Source of the DNA: Mariannaea sp. PMI_226
Taxonomy: Eukaryota; Ascomycota; Sordariomycetes; Hypocreales; Nectriaceae
Length of the DNA stretch: 64,000 bases
Direction of reading: 5' to 3'
NCBI GenBank assembly: GCA_024336345.1
Contig: JANFOG010000001.1
Span: 558,001 to 622,000 of the forward strand
The position numbers were made by a program, and so were the translations under genes. The notes below the pieces were generated by a model, which was not told the origin of the DNA, made no database searches, and saw nothing but the letters and a program-made list of their open reading frames with translations. This document shows, piece by piece, positions 13,759-24,217 of the stretch (the stretch's first letter is position 1; each line of letters opens with the position of its first letter).

Positions 13759-14635
13759 TCGAAAAGCTCAGAGGAATGGTCTCAACCGATTTTTTTTTAT
13801 TTCGGTATTGAGAGGGCCCTGTTCTGCGAACGGGTTTAATTGTCTGTGGAAAGAGGCGGGTTGCCAGAGCAAGATATGCGTAGAAAGGTCTTCAGGGAGC
13901 AGGCTACAGGAGCAGGGTTGCAATAGGCGATTTCGGCTTTCGCCTATTTCCTCACACCTTTCAGGATTTGCTTTTCATATATCTCACCTGGAGCTTGGGC
14001 TCCTCATTTGCAATACCTCATGCGCAACCAAGCGAGGGAGAGAGGGGTGGAGTTGGAGGGGAGGCACTTAGACTTGGGCGAAGCGTTGTGCATTCTCTCG
14101 CCATTTCGTTGTCCTCAGCATGTCACAGTAGAAAAAGAGATGTAGACTTGCATGATGATAAAGCCTAATGGAAATAAAAATGTAGCTGATATTTTTCTTT
14201 TCTTTGTGATTGAGATATCTCAAGGACCTACCACTCCCTCAACCCCCAAACCCAACTCCTAACCGATTAAAGCGGCGTGATACGTTTGTTTGCGATTGTG
14301 TTCTAATTTATGTACATATGGTTCATTATTCCAGGCTGCGCCGTGACCAAAAAAAATAATCAAAACAGCTGGAGGATGCCTGGTCAGCAAAGATCCTTCT
14401 AGGACCCAAGGAAGTCTCTTACTCTTCGTGCCTCATTCTTCCCTACTCAATCTAGAGTGCGCGTTTCCTCAAGGCATCTAACAGACCCGCGTAGAGAGTT
14501 GGAGCTGCCCTTTTCTCTCGTAAGTGCTTCCCAGCAGGTATATTCAACTTTGATGCCCTGTACCTTGGCATGGCATATCCTAAGTTGCAGAGGTGGTGTT
14601 TGTGTGCTTTACGGTTTTCAGCACCCTCAACTTCT
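13759..14635. other. Convergent intergenic region between COT1 and SF3A2
   Basis: Contains the 3' UTRs of two converging genes. No gene is seen; open frames here (117 codons or fewer) have no family resemblance. Confidence 0.6.
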
Positions 14636-15352
14636 TTATCGTGCCTTGAATCCTGGCGCCGCATTATATCGCTCCTCACGCTCCGTCATGAACATGACCT
14701 GGATCCAGTACTCCTTGGCATCGGGGTCCCAGAAGCTGAACTGGCGGTCCTCGCGCTTGTCGAGCTCGCGTGCGGGAATCTTGAAGCCGACTGTCTCGTA
14801 GGGCTCTGCGGCCACCAACAGGTACTGAAAGTCTTTGTCGGGCTCTTCAACGCGCTGCGTGAAAGCGTTCATGACTTGCCACTTGGGATTGGTTTCGGAA
14901 GTGGCGTCGGGGTACTGCAGCTGAAATAGCAGACCCTGCTGGCGGGTGACTGGGTCGCGAATCTTGGTGATCTTGTATCCAGGCCGGCCGATCTTGACGA
15001 CGTTGCGGCGCGCAGCAAAACCCGCGCCCGAGACACCGACGGGCAGGCCAGTGGCCGGGTCGACGGTCTGCTTGCCCTCTTTCTGTTCGCGGGCGGCGCG
15101 ACGGGCGAGGTTGGTCTGGTGCTTCTTACCCTGGGTGTGGGCGAGGTAGGAGCCGTCGTTCTGGTGGACAGTGAGGCAGAGGCGGCACTCGAAAGAACCC
15201 ACGTGATTCTTAAAGAAGTAAGGATCCTTGTCGAGGTCGATGGTTTCGAGGGCGAGCTTGCGGAGACGCTCTCGACGGTCGGCGTTGGTGGCAGACTGCG
15301 ACGCGACGCCGCCGCCGCCGATTTTTGAGCCGGCACGGTTTTGACGATCCAT
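14636..15352 (-). CDS. SF3A2: Splicing factor 3A subunit 2 (Prp11/Sap62)
   Basis: An intronless 238-residue frame that matches the SF3A2/Prp11 family along its whole length. It starts MDRQNRAGSKIGGGGVAS, then RRERLRKLALETIDLDKDPYF, then a U1-type C2H2 zinc finger (ECRLCLTVHQNDGSYLAHTQ followed by GKKHQ), and ends with the conserved LLVAAEPYETVGFKIPAREL and FWDPDAKEYWIQVMF blocks. The animal proline-rich tail is absent, as is normal for fungi. The protein is part of the SF3A trimer of U2 snRNP and helps stabilise U2 on the branch site before the first splicing step. It lies downstream of, and on the same strand as, the aminotransferase gene, with a separate promoter region of about 600 bp. Confidence 0.95.
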   Translation of the reverse strand: MDRQNRAGSKIGGGGVASQSATNADRRERLRKLALETIDLDKDPYFFKNHVGSFECRLCLTVHQNDGSYLAHTQGKKHQTNLARRAAREQKEGKQTVDPATGLPVGVSGAGFAARRNVVKIGRPGYKITKIRDPVTRQQGLLFQLQYPDATSETNPKWQVMNAFTQRVEEPDKDFQYLLVAAEPYETVGFKIPARELDKREDRQFSFWDPDAKEYWIQVMFMTEREERYNAAPGFKAR

Positions 15353-15968
15353 TCTTCTTCCAGCTGTTGTTGTGAAGTTGCTGCTTTGATTTGAGAATAG
15401 GAGTGGAGTCTAGGGGGAAGTAAAGGAAGGTTTTTTTATTTTCTGGTTGGTAGTCGGGAGGGAGTGGGTGGGAATGACGAGGCTGAGGAACTCAAGACGT
15501 CAAATCCTAGGAGGTTTGGATTTAGGATGAGAGGAAGAGGCTAGGCTAGGCTAGGACGCATTCACTGCCTTGTTAAGCAAAGGTGAGGCGAGGTGAGGTC
15601 GGTGTGGCAAGGTGAGTAAGGAAATGTGGAGATGGAGGATGGCCAATGAGAGCGAGCGAGGACTCTCACTGACCTTCAACAATGTTGTAAGGTAGGTATC
15701 CAAGGCGTTACGAGCGACTGCTGTAGATAAAGCTATTGCTTTATTGCATTTATATAGGGTACTTGGAAATTTCAATAGTCTTTGATGACCAATCAAAGTC
15801 AGAGGGGGAACTGCAAGAAAGAAAACAGCTTGAGACTCAAGTAGATGTGTTCTCTCATAGTTAGCAACCCCAGTCTACATAGAGCATTGATAATTATGCA
15901 CCGTACCTATTATATAAGAAGTTCCGGGTTTACAATGACTTATTTATTGCATGACTTATCCTAATTAC
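15353..15968. other. SF3A2 upstream region and 3' end of the aminotransferase gene
   Basis: Contains GGTGAGGCGAGGTGAGG-type purine repeats at about 15580-15600 and AGGCTAGGCTAGG at 15540-15554. An AAGGTAGGTATCC motif lies at about 15690-15702. No gene is seen. Confidence 0.5.
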
Positions 15969-17424
15969 TTACATCTTTACAATGTCTGCATACTTGGACA
16001 CAAAGGCCTTCACGCTACTAACGAATCTATCTAGTTCGGATTCTGGCGTCTCCAATATCAAGGCTATGAATCCTCTTCGAACAACCCAGAATCCTGCCTC
16101 CAGCATCTCGAACCAGAAGAGGTCTCTCAATTCTGCCACCTCTTCCACATCCTGGCTACGCTCGAAAACTCGTGTGCCGTCTACTGGAAAGTGAATACCT
16201 AGGATACTTCCTATTCCCGTGAAGCAAACTCGGGTTTGCCGGGTAACTTCGTTGAGCCTGTCTCTGAAATCGTCTCCACGCTTTGTGAAGGCAGTGGCCA
16301 CCTCTGGAGTGTAGACCTGGGTGAGTCCTGCATATCCTGCGTGTGTTACGAGTGTGTTGTTGTTGAAGGTGCCTGAATGGCTGAGAGCACCGGGGCGACG
16401 AGGGTCAAATGCTGACATGACGTCTGCTCTGCCACCGAATGCACCGAACGCGAGGCCACCACCAAGGTATTTTCCAAATGTCTTGAGATCTGGTTGTAAC
16501 CCTACGAGCCCCGCGATCCCATCTGGCCCCATCCTTGAAGTCATCACCTCGTCAAGGACGAACAAGACACCAGCCTGTATCTGTTAGCGCCGATACATAA
16601 AATGAAAAGGTGGATATGGAGGTGGGTGCTGGAGAATTCTCATCTGCAAACTTGCCTCTCGTGCAGCCCTCTGAAGTCCCTTTAGGAACTCTGGTTTGCC
16701 TGTGATGGCACCGCCGGCACCCTGCATACCTTCTACAATGACAGCAGCCACACCTTCACTGGATATGGCAGTCTGGGCACTCTCTAAGTCATTGTATCTT
16801 GCCACAATCCAATCATCGAGATCCACGTTGTTTGCCCCAGGTTTCCCATCCGCAAACCCTAGCACAGCGCCGTGGTAGCCCCCGCCAAAAGCGACGACTT
16901 TGCGCTTCTTGGTAAATGCGCGAGCGGCTGCCAGAGCGTGAAGGTTAGCCTCGGTGCCAGAATTTGCGAATCGAACGTGCTCCAGCTTGAAGCGTTGGCA
17001 CAGTTCGCGAGCAAACACCTGTTCTTGAGCTGTGGTTGCGCCGACGTTCAGGCCCGTGGCTTGAAGCGCGTTGTTAATGGCTGAGAAGATGACAGGGTTG
17101 GAGTGACCGTAAAGAGCCGCAGTAAACTCGGCAGTCAAGTCCGTGTATCTGAGAAAAGGAGTGTTAGCGACGCAATTAGCCCCAGACACTCACGTCTGTT
17201 GACCCTTACGTGTGGCTATCCTGTGAGGTTACTTGATAACCCTGGCCGGACTTCATAACTATAGGGAAAGGACCTGTGAAAAGGACGCTTCTGGTGTTAC
17301 CGCCGGGCATTGACTTGACGGCCTCATCGTGCAGTGCGTTGGAGCGAGGGTTACGCTCGACATACCGAGCCGTAGCGGCTTCGAGCTCGGCATGGAGGCG
17401 TTGGGTATTGATATCTGAGGGCAT
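15969..17424 (-). CDS. PLP-dependent class-III aminotransferase, glutamate-1-semialdehyde aminomutase type
   Basis: Three exons on the minus strand (17424-17210, 17148-16656, 16574-15969) give 437 residues, close to the family's usual 430. Intron 1 (61 bp) is standard: GTAAGG donor, GCTAAC branch. Intron 2 (81 bp) is a GC-AG intron (GAG|GCAAGT ... ATACAG), the only choice that keeps frame and restores AAREAGVLFVLDEV. Visible family features are ALYGHSNPVI, NSGTEANLHALAAAR (cofactor phosphate loop), FGGGYHG, D244 in LDEV, and the cofactor lysine K271 in TFGKYLGGGLAFGAFGG. The start at MPSD is preferred; an upstream in-frame ATG at 17451 would add nine residues. Fungi make haem precursors from glycine, so a role in tetrapyrrole synthesis is unlikely; the amino substrate is unknown. 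Confidence 0.85.
16575..16655 (-). other. GC-AG intron in the aminotransferase gene
   Basis: On the minus strand the exon ends GAG and the intron opens GCAAGT, the usual consensus of GC-AG introns. It ends GCTAACAGATACAG, with a CTAAC branch site close to the acceptor. No GT donor nearby joins the exons in the correct frame. Confidence 0.8.
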
Positions 17425-18260
17425 GGTCGATTCAATTGGTAAGACAACCAAGTTCCCAATTCTATGACGGCTAGGTTAAACGAAACAGGAACTGATTGCG
17501 AAGAAGTAGAAAGAAATTGGGAAGGTAGCAGAGCTGGTAATGAGATTGCGTATTATCACAGGAAACTACTAAGCATACTGCCCTAAATTGAAAATAGGTG
17601 TGTGAGGGAGAAGCAAGGCTGCTGTGGTTTATACGTTAATTAAGTTACGCCCTTTAACAACAGACATCATGCAATGCATTACTATCACGTCTTGTGACCG
17701 TCCTGCTGGATTCTATTCGCCGTCTTGGGGGCTCAAGGCTAAGCACCTGCATTAGTTTGGAGACTTGGGATGAACAGCTTCCTGATTCTTTACAAGACAA
17801 CTTTTCCATCAGATAAAGATGGTTTATTGGTGGTCAATTTACGCCAACTGCAGGTAGAGCTGAGAAGCTGTCCCATTCGCAAGCGGGGAGAAAGTCGCCT
17901 GCACACTGTAGGCACGTTGAGGCAGACGTTGAGACATTCCTACTTTCATACAGTACGTAACGTATAAAGCAGAGCAGGTACGTACCCTAGGAAGGAGATA
18001 ACTACGTACATACTCTCTCACCAAATATTGTGGAGTTTAGTCATATTGAGCTAATCCCAATCTGTCTGACATCACTTTGTTGTGGACGGTGTGGGGTACC
18101 AAGGTGGGAAAAGCGGTGTGAGAAAAATATCCGGCAGAATAGACATCCCACCTAATTTTTTTTGCAAAGTCCAGTCTTGAATTTTGGTTTTTGCGCTGCC
18201 AGAGGAAGAGGCTCAGTTCAGCCAAACATCTCATCTGCACTCAAAAACAATTAATCCAAA
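17425..18260. promoter_or_regulatory. Divergent promoter region between the aminotransferase and NUG1
   Basis: About 830 bp shared between two genes transcribed apart. A TATAAA sequence lies near 17963, and an AGGTACGTACC palindrome-like motif follows it. Nothing else is recognised. Confidence 0.5.
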
Positions 18261-18352
18261 ATGGCCGGCTCAATTAATAAACCCAAGAGTGAGTCTTCAC
18301 ATATACGAGCTTGACTTACGCCCAAGCTGGACAGCAGGAGCAATTTCTTTTG

Positions 18353-18398
<46 letters not shown>

Positions 18399-20060
18399 TT
18401 TTCTACTTGCGGTATACTAACACAAAAAAAACTTCAAGAACCCAAGTCCAAGAGAGGGACAACTCGTCTGCGCCACAAGATCGAGAAGGCCTCGGCCGCC
18501 AAGCAAAGAAAGGAGCGCAAGCTTGCAAAGAAGAACCCAGAATGGCGCTCCAAGCTCAAGAAGGATCCCGGCATCCCTAACCTCTTCCCCTACAAGGAGA
18601 AGATACTCCAGGAGATTGAGGAGAAGCGATTGAAGAAGGCCGAGGAGGCCCAGAAGCGAAAAGAGCTTGCCAAGGCTGCAAAGACAGGTGCCAAGAACGA
18701 GGGGGCTATGGAAGATGCCGAGCTTGGAGACGATGTGAATGAGGACCTGGACGGCATGGACGATGACGATATGGACGAGGACGTTGACGAGTCGAACCCC
18801 ATGGCTGCTCTCATCGCCAGCGCCCGAGCTGCCGCCGCCAAGTATGACCGACAGTTGGCCGACGACGACGACGAGATGGACGAAGATGATGACAGCGACG
18901 CCTCTGACAACGGGCCCGAGATGTCCATTGGTCAAGCCGCTTCACGAAAGACCTACGACAAGGTCTTCAAGCAGGTCGTCGAGCAGGCCGATGTTGTTCT
19001 CTACGTCCTCGACGCCCGCGACCCAGAAGCCACCCGTTCTCGCGAGGTCGAGCGCAGCATCATGGCCGCAGCCTCCAACGGCAAGCGACTGATTCTCATC
19101 CTCAACAAGGTCGATCTGATCCCCCCCAAGGTCTTGCGAGACTGGCTCGTCTATCTTCGCCGATACTTCCCTACCCTGCCCCTCAGGGCCTCTAGCGGAG
19201 CCTCAAATGCCCACACCTTCAACCATCGCGACCTGACTGTTCAGAGCACCTCCACTGCCCTCTTCAAGGCCCTCAAGAGCTTCGCTGCTAGCCGCCAGCT
19301 GAAGCGCGCTGTGTCTGTCGGTGTCATTGGTTACCCCAATGTCGGTAAGAGCTCTGTTATCAACGCTCTTCTCTCGCGCATGAGTGGCAGGGGCAGCAGC
19401 TCTTCCAAGGCATGCCCTGCTGGCGCCGAGGCTGGTGTCACCACGAGCATTCGATCCGTCAAGATTGACAGCAAGCTTACCCTCCTCGACTCCCCCGGTG
19501 TCGTCTTCCCGTCTTCTTCCTCTGTCCAGACTGGTGGCCTAGTCAACCTGAAGAATGCCACCGAGGCACACGCCCACCTCATCCTTCTCAACGCTGTCCC
19601 CCCCAAGCAGATTGATGATCCTATTCCTGCCGTGACTCTCCTCCTGAAGCGTCTCTCCTCTTCCCCCGAGCTTATGCAGAAGCTCACTGACGTTTACGAC
19701 ATTCCACCCTTGATGCCCAGCCGAGCTGACGGAGATACCACCACCGACTTCCTCGTCCAGGTCGCTCGCAAGCGTGGCCGCATCGGCAGGGGTGGTATTC
19801 CTAACCTCAATGGCGCCGCCATGACAATCATCACTGACTGGCGTGACGGTCGTATCCAAGGCTGGGTTGAGCCTCCAGCTCTGGCTGTGGAGACCAGCAG
19901 CGGCACCGGAGCGTCGGCCAAGCCCAGCGTAAAGAATGCGGGCGAGGATGAAGTCGCCCCTGACCAGAAGCAGATTGTCACCGAGTGGGCAGCGGAATTC
20001 AAGCTGGAAGGCTTGTGGGGTGACGACAGCGCCGACAATGGCGATGCCATGGAACAGTAG
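18261..20060 (+). CDS. NUG1: Nuclear/nucleolar GTPase NUG1 (GNL3 family, 60S ribosome assembly)
   Basis: A 28 nt first exon (18261-18288, MAGSINKPK) joins to 18439-20060 for 549 residues. The GTGAGT donor and the TACTAAC branch site (18414-18420) are clear. The N-terminus is the basic family domain (KPKSKRGTTRLRHKIEKASA, then KNPEWRSKLKKDPGIPNLFP), followed by an acidic region at about 100-165. The GTPase is circularly permuted, as in all YlqF/GNL3 proteins: DARDP (201-205), G4 NKVDLIP (232-238), G1 GYPNVGKSS (307-315), then G3 DSPG (360-363). NUG1 acts on pre-60S particles and in their nuclear export in yeast. The stop codon is directly followed by nine AAG triplets (see findings). It converges with DIS3. 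Confidence 0.94.
18355..18397 (+). repeat. 43-base poly-T tract inside the NUG1 intron
   Basis: An uninterrupted run of T fills the space between the donor and the TACTAAC branch site of the NUG1 intron. Run length in an assembly is often inexact. Confidence 0.9.
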
Positions 20061-20338
20061 AAGAAGAAGAAGAAGAAGAAGAAGAAGCATTTACCAAACC
20101 AAAAAAGGCTTTAGTTTGATGGGTTTGCATGATGATTGGAACATTGGCTTTTTGATATAGGGGGCAGTTTGGCGTTTCAAGGATGGCTGGTACTACGGGT
20201 TAGACCGTTGCATATACCTTCATAAACGTGCTATTTCCTTAACTACCTATCTAATGTATTCGTGTGTGTGTGTGTGTGTGTGTATGTATCTGTGCATGTA
20301 CGCTTCTGATTTAGCCAACAGAGAGCGATAACCTTGAC
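20061..20338. repeat. Short convergent spacer with (AAG)9 and (GT)11 microsatellites
   Basis: AAG repeats run from 20061 to 20087, directly after the NUG1 stop, and GT repeats run at about 20262-20283. Only 278 bp separate the NUG1 and DIS3 stop codons, so their 3' UTRs probably overlap. Confidence 0.85.
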
Positions 20339-23300
20339 TTATGCCTCAATCAACTCCATTTTCACTCCTCTCTTACCCGTAGCCTCATCCTTCTCGTCAT
20401 GGACCCTAACCTTGACCTTCTGGAACAGCTCCACCTTGACCTCTCTGCTGCCCTTTGTCGTCAGTGTGTACGTCTCTGCGTCAAAGTCAGCCTCGGGTTC
20501 GGGTTCGGCCAGATCCCTCAGGCGGATGAGCCCCTCGATGCCGAACCGAGGGACCAGCACCACGAAGCCGTTGCTGAAAATCTTCATGACAAAGGCTTCC
20601 TCCTCAGCGACCTTGCCCTTGAGGGCCTGGCCGACGTAGTAGGCGATGCTGGCACGACCAGCCATCTGCGCGTTGCGGTGGCGCACATTGATGTTCTTGC
20701 ACACAGCCTCCAGGCGGCCGCGACTGCGCACGTTCGGGTGGATGGCCTCGTAGTCGATGGCGGCAGCGAGCTGGCGATGGGCGAGGAGGTCTGCGTAACG
20801 GCGAATCGGAGACGTGAAGTGCGTGTAGATCTCTGACGCCAGGCCGTAATGCCGGAACTCGGGGTACGCTTGGGTACCGGAGCAGAAGTACTCGGCGCTC
20901 ATCATGCAACGGGTAGCCATGATGCGCACCAGAGTGTTGAAGAAAGGATCCCTCTCATCGACGCACTGGTCAAGGGAATCGGCGAGGGCCTTGCTTGAAT
21001 CAGTTCGTAGTTCCAGGCCCTTCTTGGTGCGAAGCTGATTGGCGAGTTCGTCAAAGTTGGTCTTGGGGGGAGCACCGTGGCGACGAAGGATTGCTGTTTG
21101 AGGGAAAGCCTCATAGATCTTGGCGGCAACGCTCACGTTGGCGAACAACATGAACTCCTCGACAAGTGAGTTTGTATCAAGCAGCTGCTTTGTCTTGACG
21201 TCGATGGGATCCGAGGTCTCGGACTCGGTCTGGACTTTGACTTCTGGCGATGAGAGGCTGAGGGCACCAGCATCCATTCGCTTCTTCTTCAGTTTCTTGG
21301 AGAGTGCGAGGAGCATGCGCATGCCGTTGGTGAGGTCATCTTGCTGAGACTCATCGTCAATTCTGAGCTGGGCTTGTTCATAGCTGAACGCTTCACGAGA
21401 CTTGATAACCGATTTCGTAAAGCGAACACTGACAATATCCGCGTTGTCGTTGAGCTCCCAGAGCACAGAGAATGCGTATCGCTCCACATATGGCTTGAGG
21501 GAGCAAAGGTTGGTTCCGAGGAGAGGGGGAAGCATGTCGATTCGCTTGTCGACCAAGTAGACTGTAGTACCTCGAATACTGGCCTCGGTGTCCATGGCAT
21601 TGGCCGGCTTGACGAAATGCGACACGTCAGCGATATGAACACCCACTTCAAAGTTGCCATTAGGAAGCTTTCGGGCATGCAAAGCGTCATCAATATCCTG
21701 GCAGCCCACAGGATCAATACTGCAGATAAGGAGGCCCCGCAGATCCTCTCTGTCTCTCCATCCCGGATCTTCTGTGCTGGATGGAACTACCCAGTCATGG
21801 CCCTCCTTGGGAAGGCAATCGAGGACGGTCTTGGGGAAAGGTCGATATTGGACATCCCATTCGAGGAGCAAAGCCTCCGTCTCAGCTGCCTTAGTTTCCA
21901 ACTCTCCAAGCGATCGAACAAAATGCCCGACAGGATGTCGTGAATCTCGTTCCCATGAATCAATTGTGACTAGGAGCCGCTTGCCAAGAAGCTCAGAAAC
22001 TTGTCTCGTTCGCAGACGAATCTTGGGGATCTTCTTATCCATAGGAATAAGGAAAACGTTGTCCTGCTTGCGTCCTTGGCTGGATGATTTGCTGGCAGAT
22101 GATGGATCGATGTGACCGACGTACTGTCGCCAATTCCGCTTGATGACACCGACCACCTTCGCCGTCGGCTGTGGGCGGCTTTCTGATGTGCTTTTTTGTG
22201 TCTTTTTGACCTGCTCTTGAAGAGCCTTCCTCTCCTTTTCTGAGACGAAATCTTGACCCTCTTCCGCATCTGCGTTCTCATTCTTCGTGATAGCCTCTTC
22301 TTCAATGATTTTTGTTGACGGTTCTTTCCATTGATCCTGAGGAAGAACCTCGACCACTACAACATCACCGTCGACTGCGCGATTGATGTTCTCACGGCCA
22401 AGAATGAGCAGTGGTTTAGGGAAAGCTGGTACTTTGATAGAGCCCTCGAGATAGTTGTAAGGCGAGACGTTGAAGATACCTTGATGCATCAAACCAGCCT
22501 TGACGCCAGTCATCATCTTCGATAAGGTAAAATACTCGGGATAGAGCATTTGTCCCGATTTCTTGAACCCGCCCTGGCTCTGAGCTTCTGCCACCATGTC
22601 AAGCAGTCTTTCGCCGTCATCAAGACTGCTGACATAGTTCCTTAGGGAGGACGCGTGGATGCCTGCCTCCTTGGCTTTTCGAAGATTGTCTTGATCATCA
22701 CTGAGCATCACCACTGCGGGGACCTTCTGTGCGTTTGTCTGGGCTAGGTGCTCCCCATACCACTTCACAGCCTGCCGAACGGCTCGATCATTCCTATCAT
22801 TGACGGTCTCATTCGGCTCCCGTCGAACAAAAGTCTCTAAGCGAAAATCGTTGAAGAATACGTAAAACCTCTTGTCCTCGCTCTTGGTCAGGCCTATCAG
22901 GCGGTTATAGAGAGGCAACGACCGGTTCCTCAGTTCTTCTAGAACAGTTTGAAGAATGATAACGTCATAAAAACTTGAACTCTGCTCAAACAGATCCATG
23001 GCGTTCAGAAGAGCATTCGTGTCTGGAACAAGGTAATGACCTTGCGGGAATGCTTTGGTGCCGGCGGGCTTGTCCGAGAGGACGAAAGGCTGGACTTGAA
23101 GTTGGTCAGACAAACACAGGTGAATATATGAGCTATGAAACTTACGCTCTTGCGCCGAATTCCTGGGGGCATTCTGAAGACAGACTCTGCAGAGCTGGGA
23201 GGAGCATGGGATATCGGTTCGAAGGTAGACTTCTCTCACAATTTTCTGGACCTTGCCACTCCGGGTTGAGCGCACGTAGACTTTGCTGGAAATATTTGAC

Positions 23301-23341
23301 GCCAGAGCGTCGGCATCATGTGCTCTTTTGAGGCTCGTCAT
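20339..23341 (-). CDS. DIS3: Exosome catalytic subunit DIS3/RRP44
   Basis: The continuous frame is 1000 codons, but a probable 51 bp intron (23145-23095; GTAAGT donor, CTGAC branch, CAAG acceptor) sits near the start, so the mature protein is likely 983 residues, normal for the family. Its order is: the CR3 zinc motif (C46, C51, C54); the PIN endonuclease domain with VPDTNALL (D90) and ILQTVLEELRNRSLPLYNRL; cold-shock domains; the RNB exonuclease core with CSIDPVGCQDIDDALHA at about 524-540; and a C-terminal S1 domain. DIS3 is the processive 3'-5' exonuclease and the endonuclease of the nuclear and cytoplasmic exosome, processing 5.8S rRNA and degrading aberrant RNAs. The ATG context GATCAAAATG is good. 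Confidence 0.95.
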   Translation of the reverse strand: MTSLKRAHDADALASNISSKVYVRSTRSGKVQKIVREVYLRTDIPCSSQLCRVCLQNAPRNSAQERKFHSSYIHLCLSDQLQVQPFVLSDKPAGTKAFPQGHYLVPDTNALLNAMDLFEQSSSFYDVIILQTVLEELRNRSLPLYNRLIGLTKSEDKRFYVFFNDFRLETFVRREPNETVNDRNDRAVRQAVKWYGEHLAQTNAQKVPAVVMLSDDQDNLRKAKEAGIHASSLRNYVSSLDDGERLLDMVAEAQSQGGFKKSGQMLYPEYFTLSKMMTGVKAGLMHQGIFNVSPYNYLEGSIKVPAFPKPLLILGRENINRAVDGDVVVVEVLPQDQWKEPSTKIIEEEAITKNENADAEEGQDFVSEKERKALQEQVKKTQKSTSESRPQPTAKVVGVIKRNWRQYVGHIDPSSASKSSSQGRKQDNVFLIPMDKKIPKIRLRTRQVSELLGKRLLVTIDSWERDSRHPVGHFVRSLGELETKAAETEALLLEWDVQYRPFPKTVLDCLPKEGHDWVVPSSTEDPGWRDREDLRGLLICSIDPVGCQDIDDALHARKLPNGNFEVGVHIADVSHFVKPANAMDTEASIRGTTVYLVDKRIDMLPPLLGTNLCSLKPYVERYAFSVLWELNDNADIVSVRFTKSVIKSREAFSYEQAQLRIDDESQQDDLTNGMRMLLALSKKLKKKRMDAGALSLSSPEVKVQTESETSDPIDVKTKQLLDTNSLVEEFMLFANVSVAAKIYEAFPQTAILRRHGAPPKTNFDELANQLRTKKGLELRTDSSKALADSLDQCVDERDPFFNTLVRIMATRCMMSAEYFCSGTQAYPEFRHYGLASEIYTHFTSPIRRYADLLAHRQLAAAIDYEAIHPNVRSRGRLEAVCKNINVRHRNAQMAGRASIAYYVGQALKGKVAEEEAFVMKIFSNGFVVLVPRFGIEGLIRLRDLAEPEPEADFDAETYTLTTKGSREVKVELFQKVKVRVHDEKDEATGKRGVKMELIEA

Positions 23342-23678
23342 TTTGATCGGCCTGATTTCTTCTCAATTGTTGATGAAGACTCAAGGCACAAATGTTGAAA
23401 AGATAGTCAGCCCTCTGGCGGAACAAATCAAACCGCTACTCTGGTGGATTCCTTATCGATACGGAATCTCAATCAACAGCGTGCAATATCCACCACCAGT
23501 GGAATGGCTGCTTATCAGGATGGAATGAGAAATTAGTAAAAAAAAAGGCAAAGACAGAAATCTCTTTGAAAGCTAAATATTTGATCTTCTATGCTTTGTA
23601 ATAAATTTTGCTTCTGTTTTTTTTTTTCGTTTGCTACCTTGACAAGCTTTGGTAATCTCAGAACTTCTTGACTTTGAT

Positions 23679-23711
23679 ATCACATGACTTCGCGATTTTT
23701 ACCCACGTGAC
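23679..23711. promoter_or_regulatory. Paired CACRTG (Cbf1/bHLH-like) sites upstream of DIS3
   Basis: ATCACATG at 23679-23686 and CACGTGAC at 23704-23711 both match RTCACRTG, the second in inverted orientation, about 340-370 bp before the DIS3 start codon. Binding by a bHLH factor is inferred from the motif alone. Confidence 0.4.
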
Positions 23712-24217
23712 TTCATTCAACTCACGTCGACAAAGATTGGTGACAACCAATCGCCATGAACTCGATCATGACTTTCTATGAAGTAAAATTCGCCCCTAGC
23801 TGAAGGTCATAATGAGATTTCATTGTACCGTGACCGATATGATGAGAAAAATCCAAAATCACTCTTGTGAGAACGTTAGGACAAGGGTTATACTCTTTGA
23901 ACAGCCTTCCCTACTTACATCTGAACCAGAATCTTCAATCGCCCATAATGCTCTTGACGCATGTCCCAAATTAAACTGGTTTCACTGCGTTGTTAGAACT
24001 GATGCTACTGTTCTCATGACAATTATATTACTACACTGCACCAGGTCTAGATAACAGTAACGTAACTTCAAATCTAACAGAAACGTATCAATATACGTTC
24101 GCTTGGGGGTCCTTCAGCCGCGTCAAACTACCCGCAGGAGCTAGAACCTCAGATGCGCCCATGTGCGAAATGACGCGTCCTGTCCTGCCTAGGGAAAAAT
24201 TTTTCAACAATCTGTGA

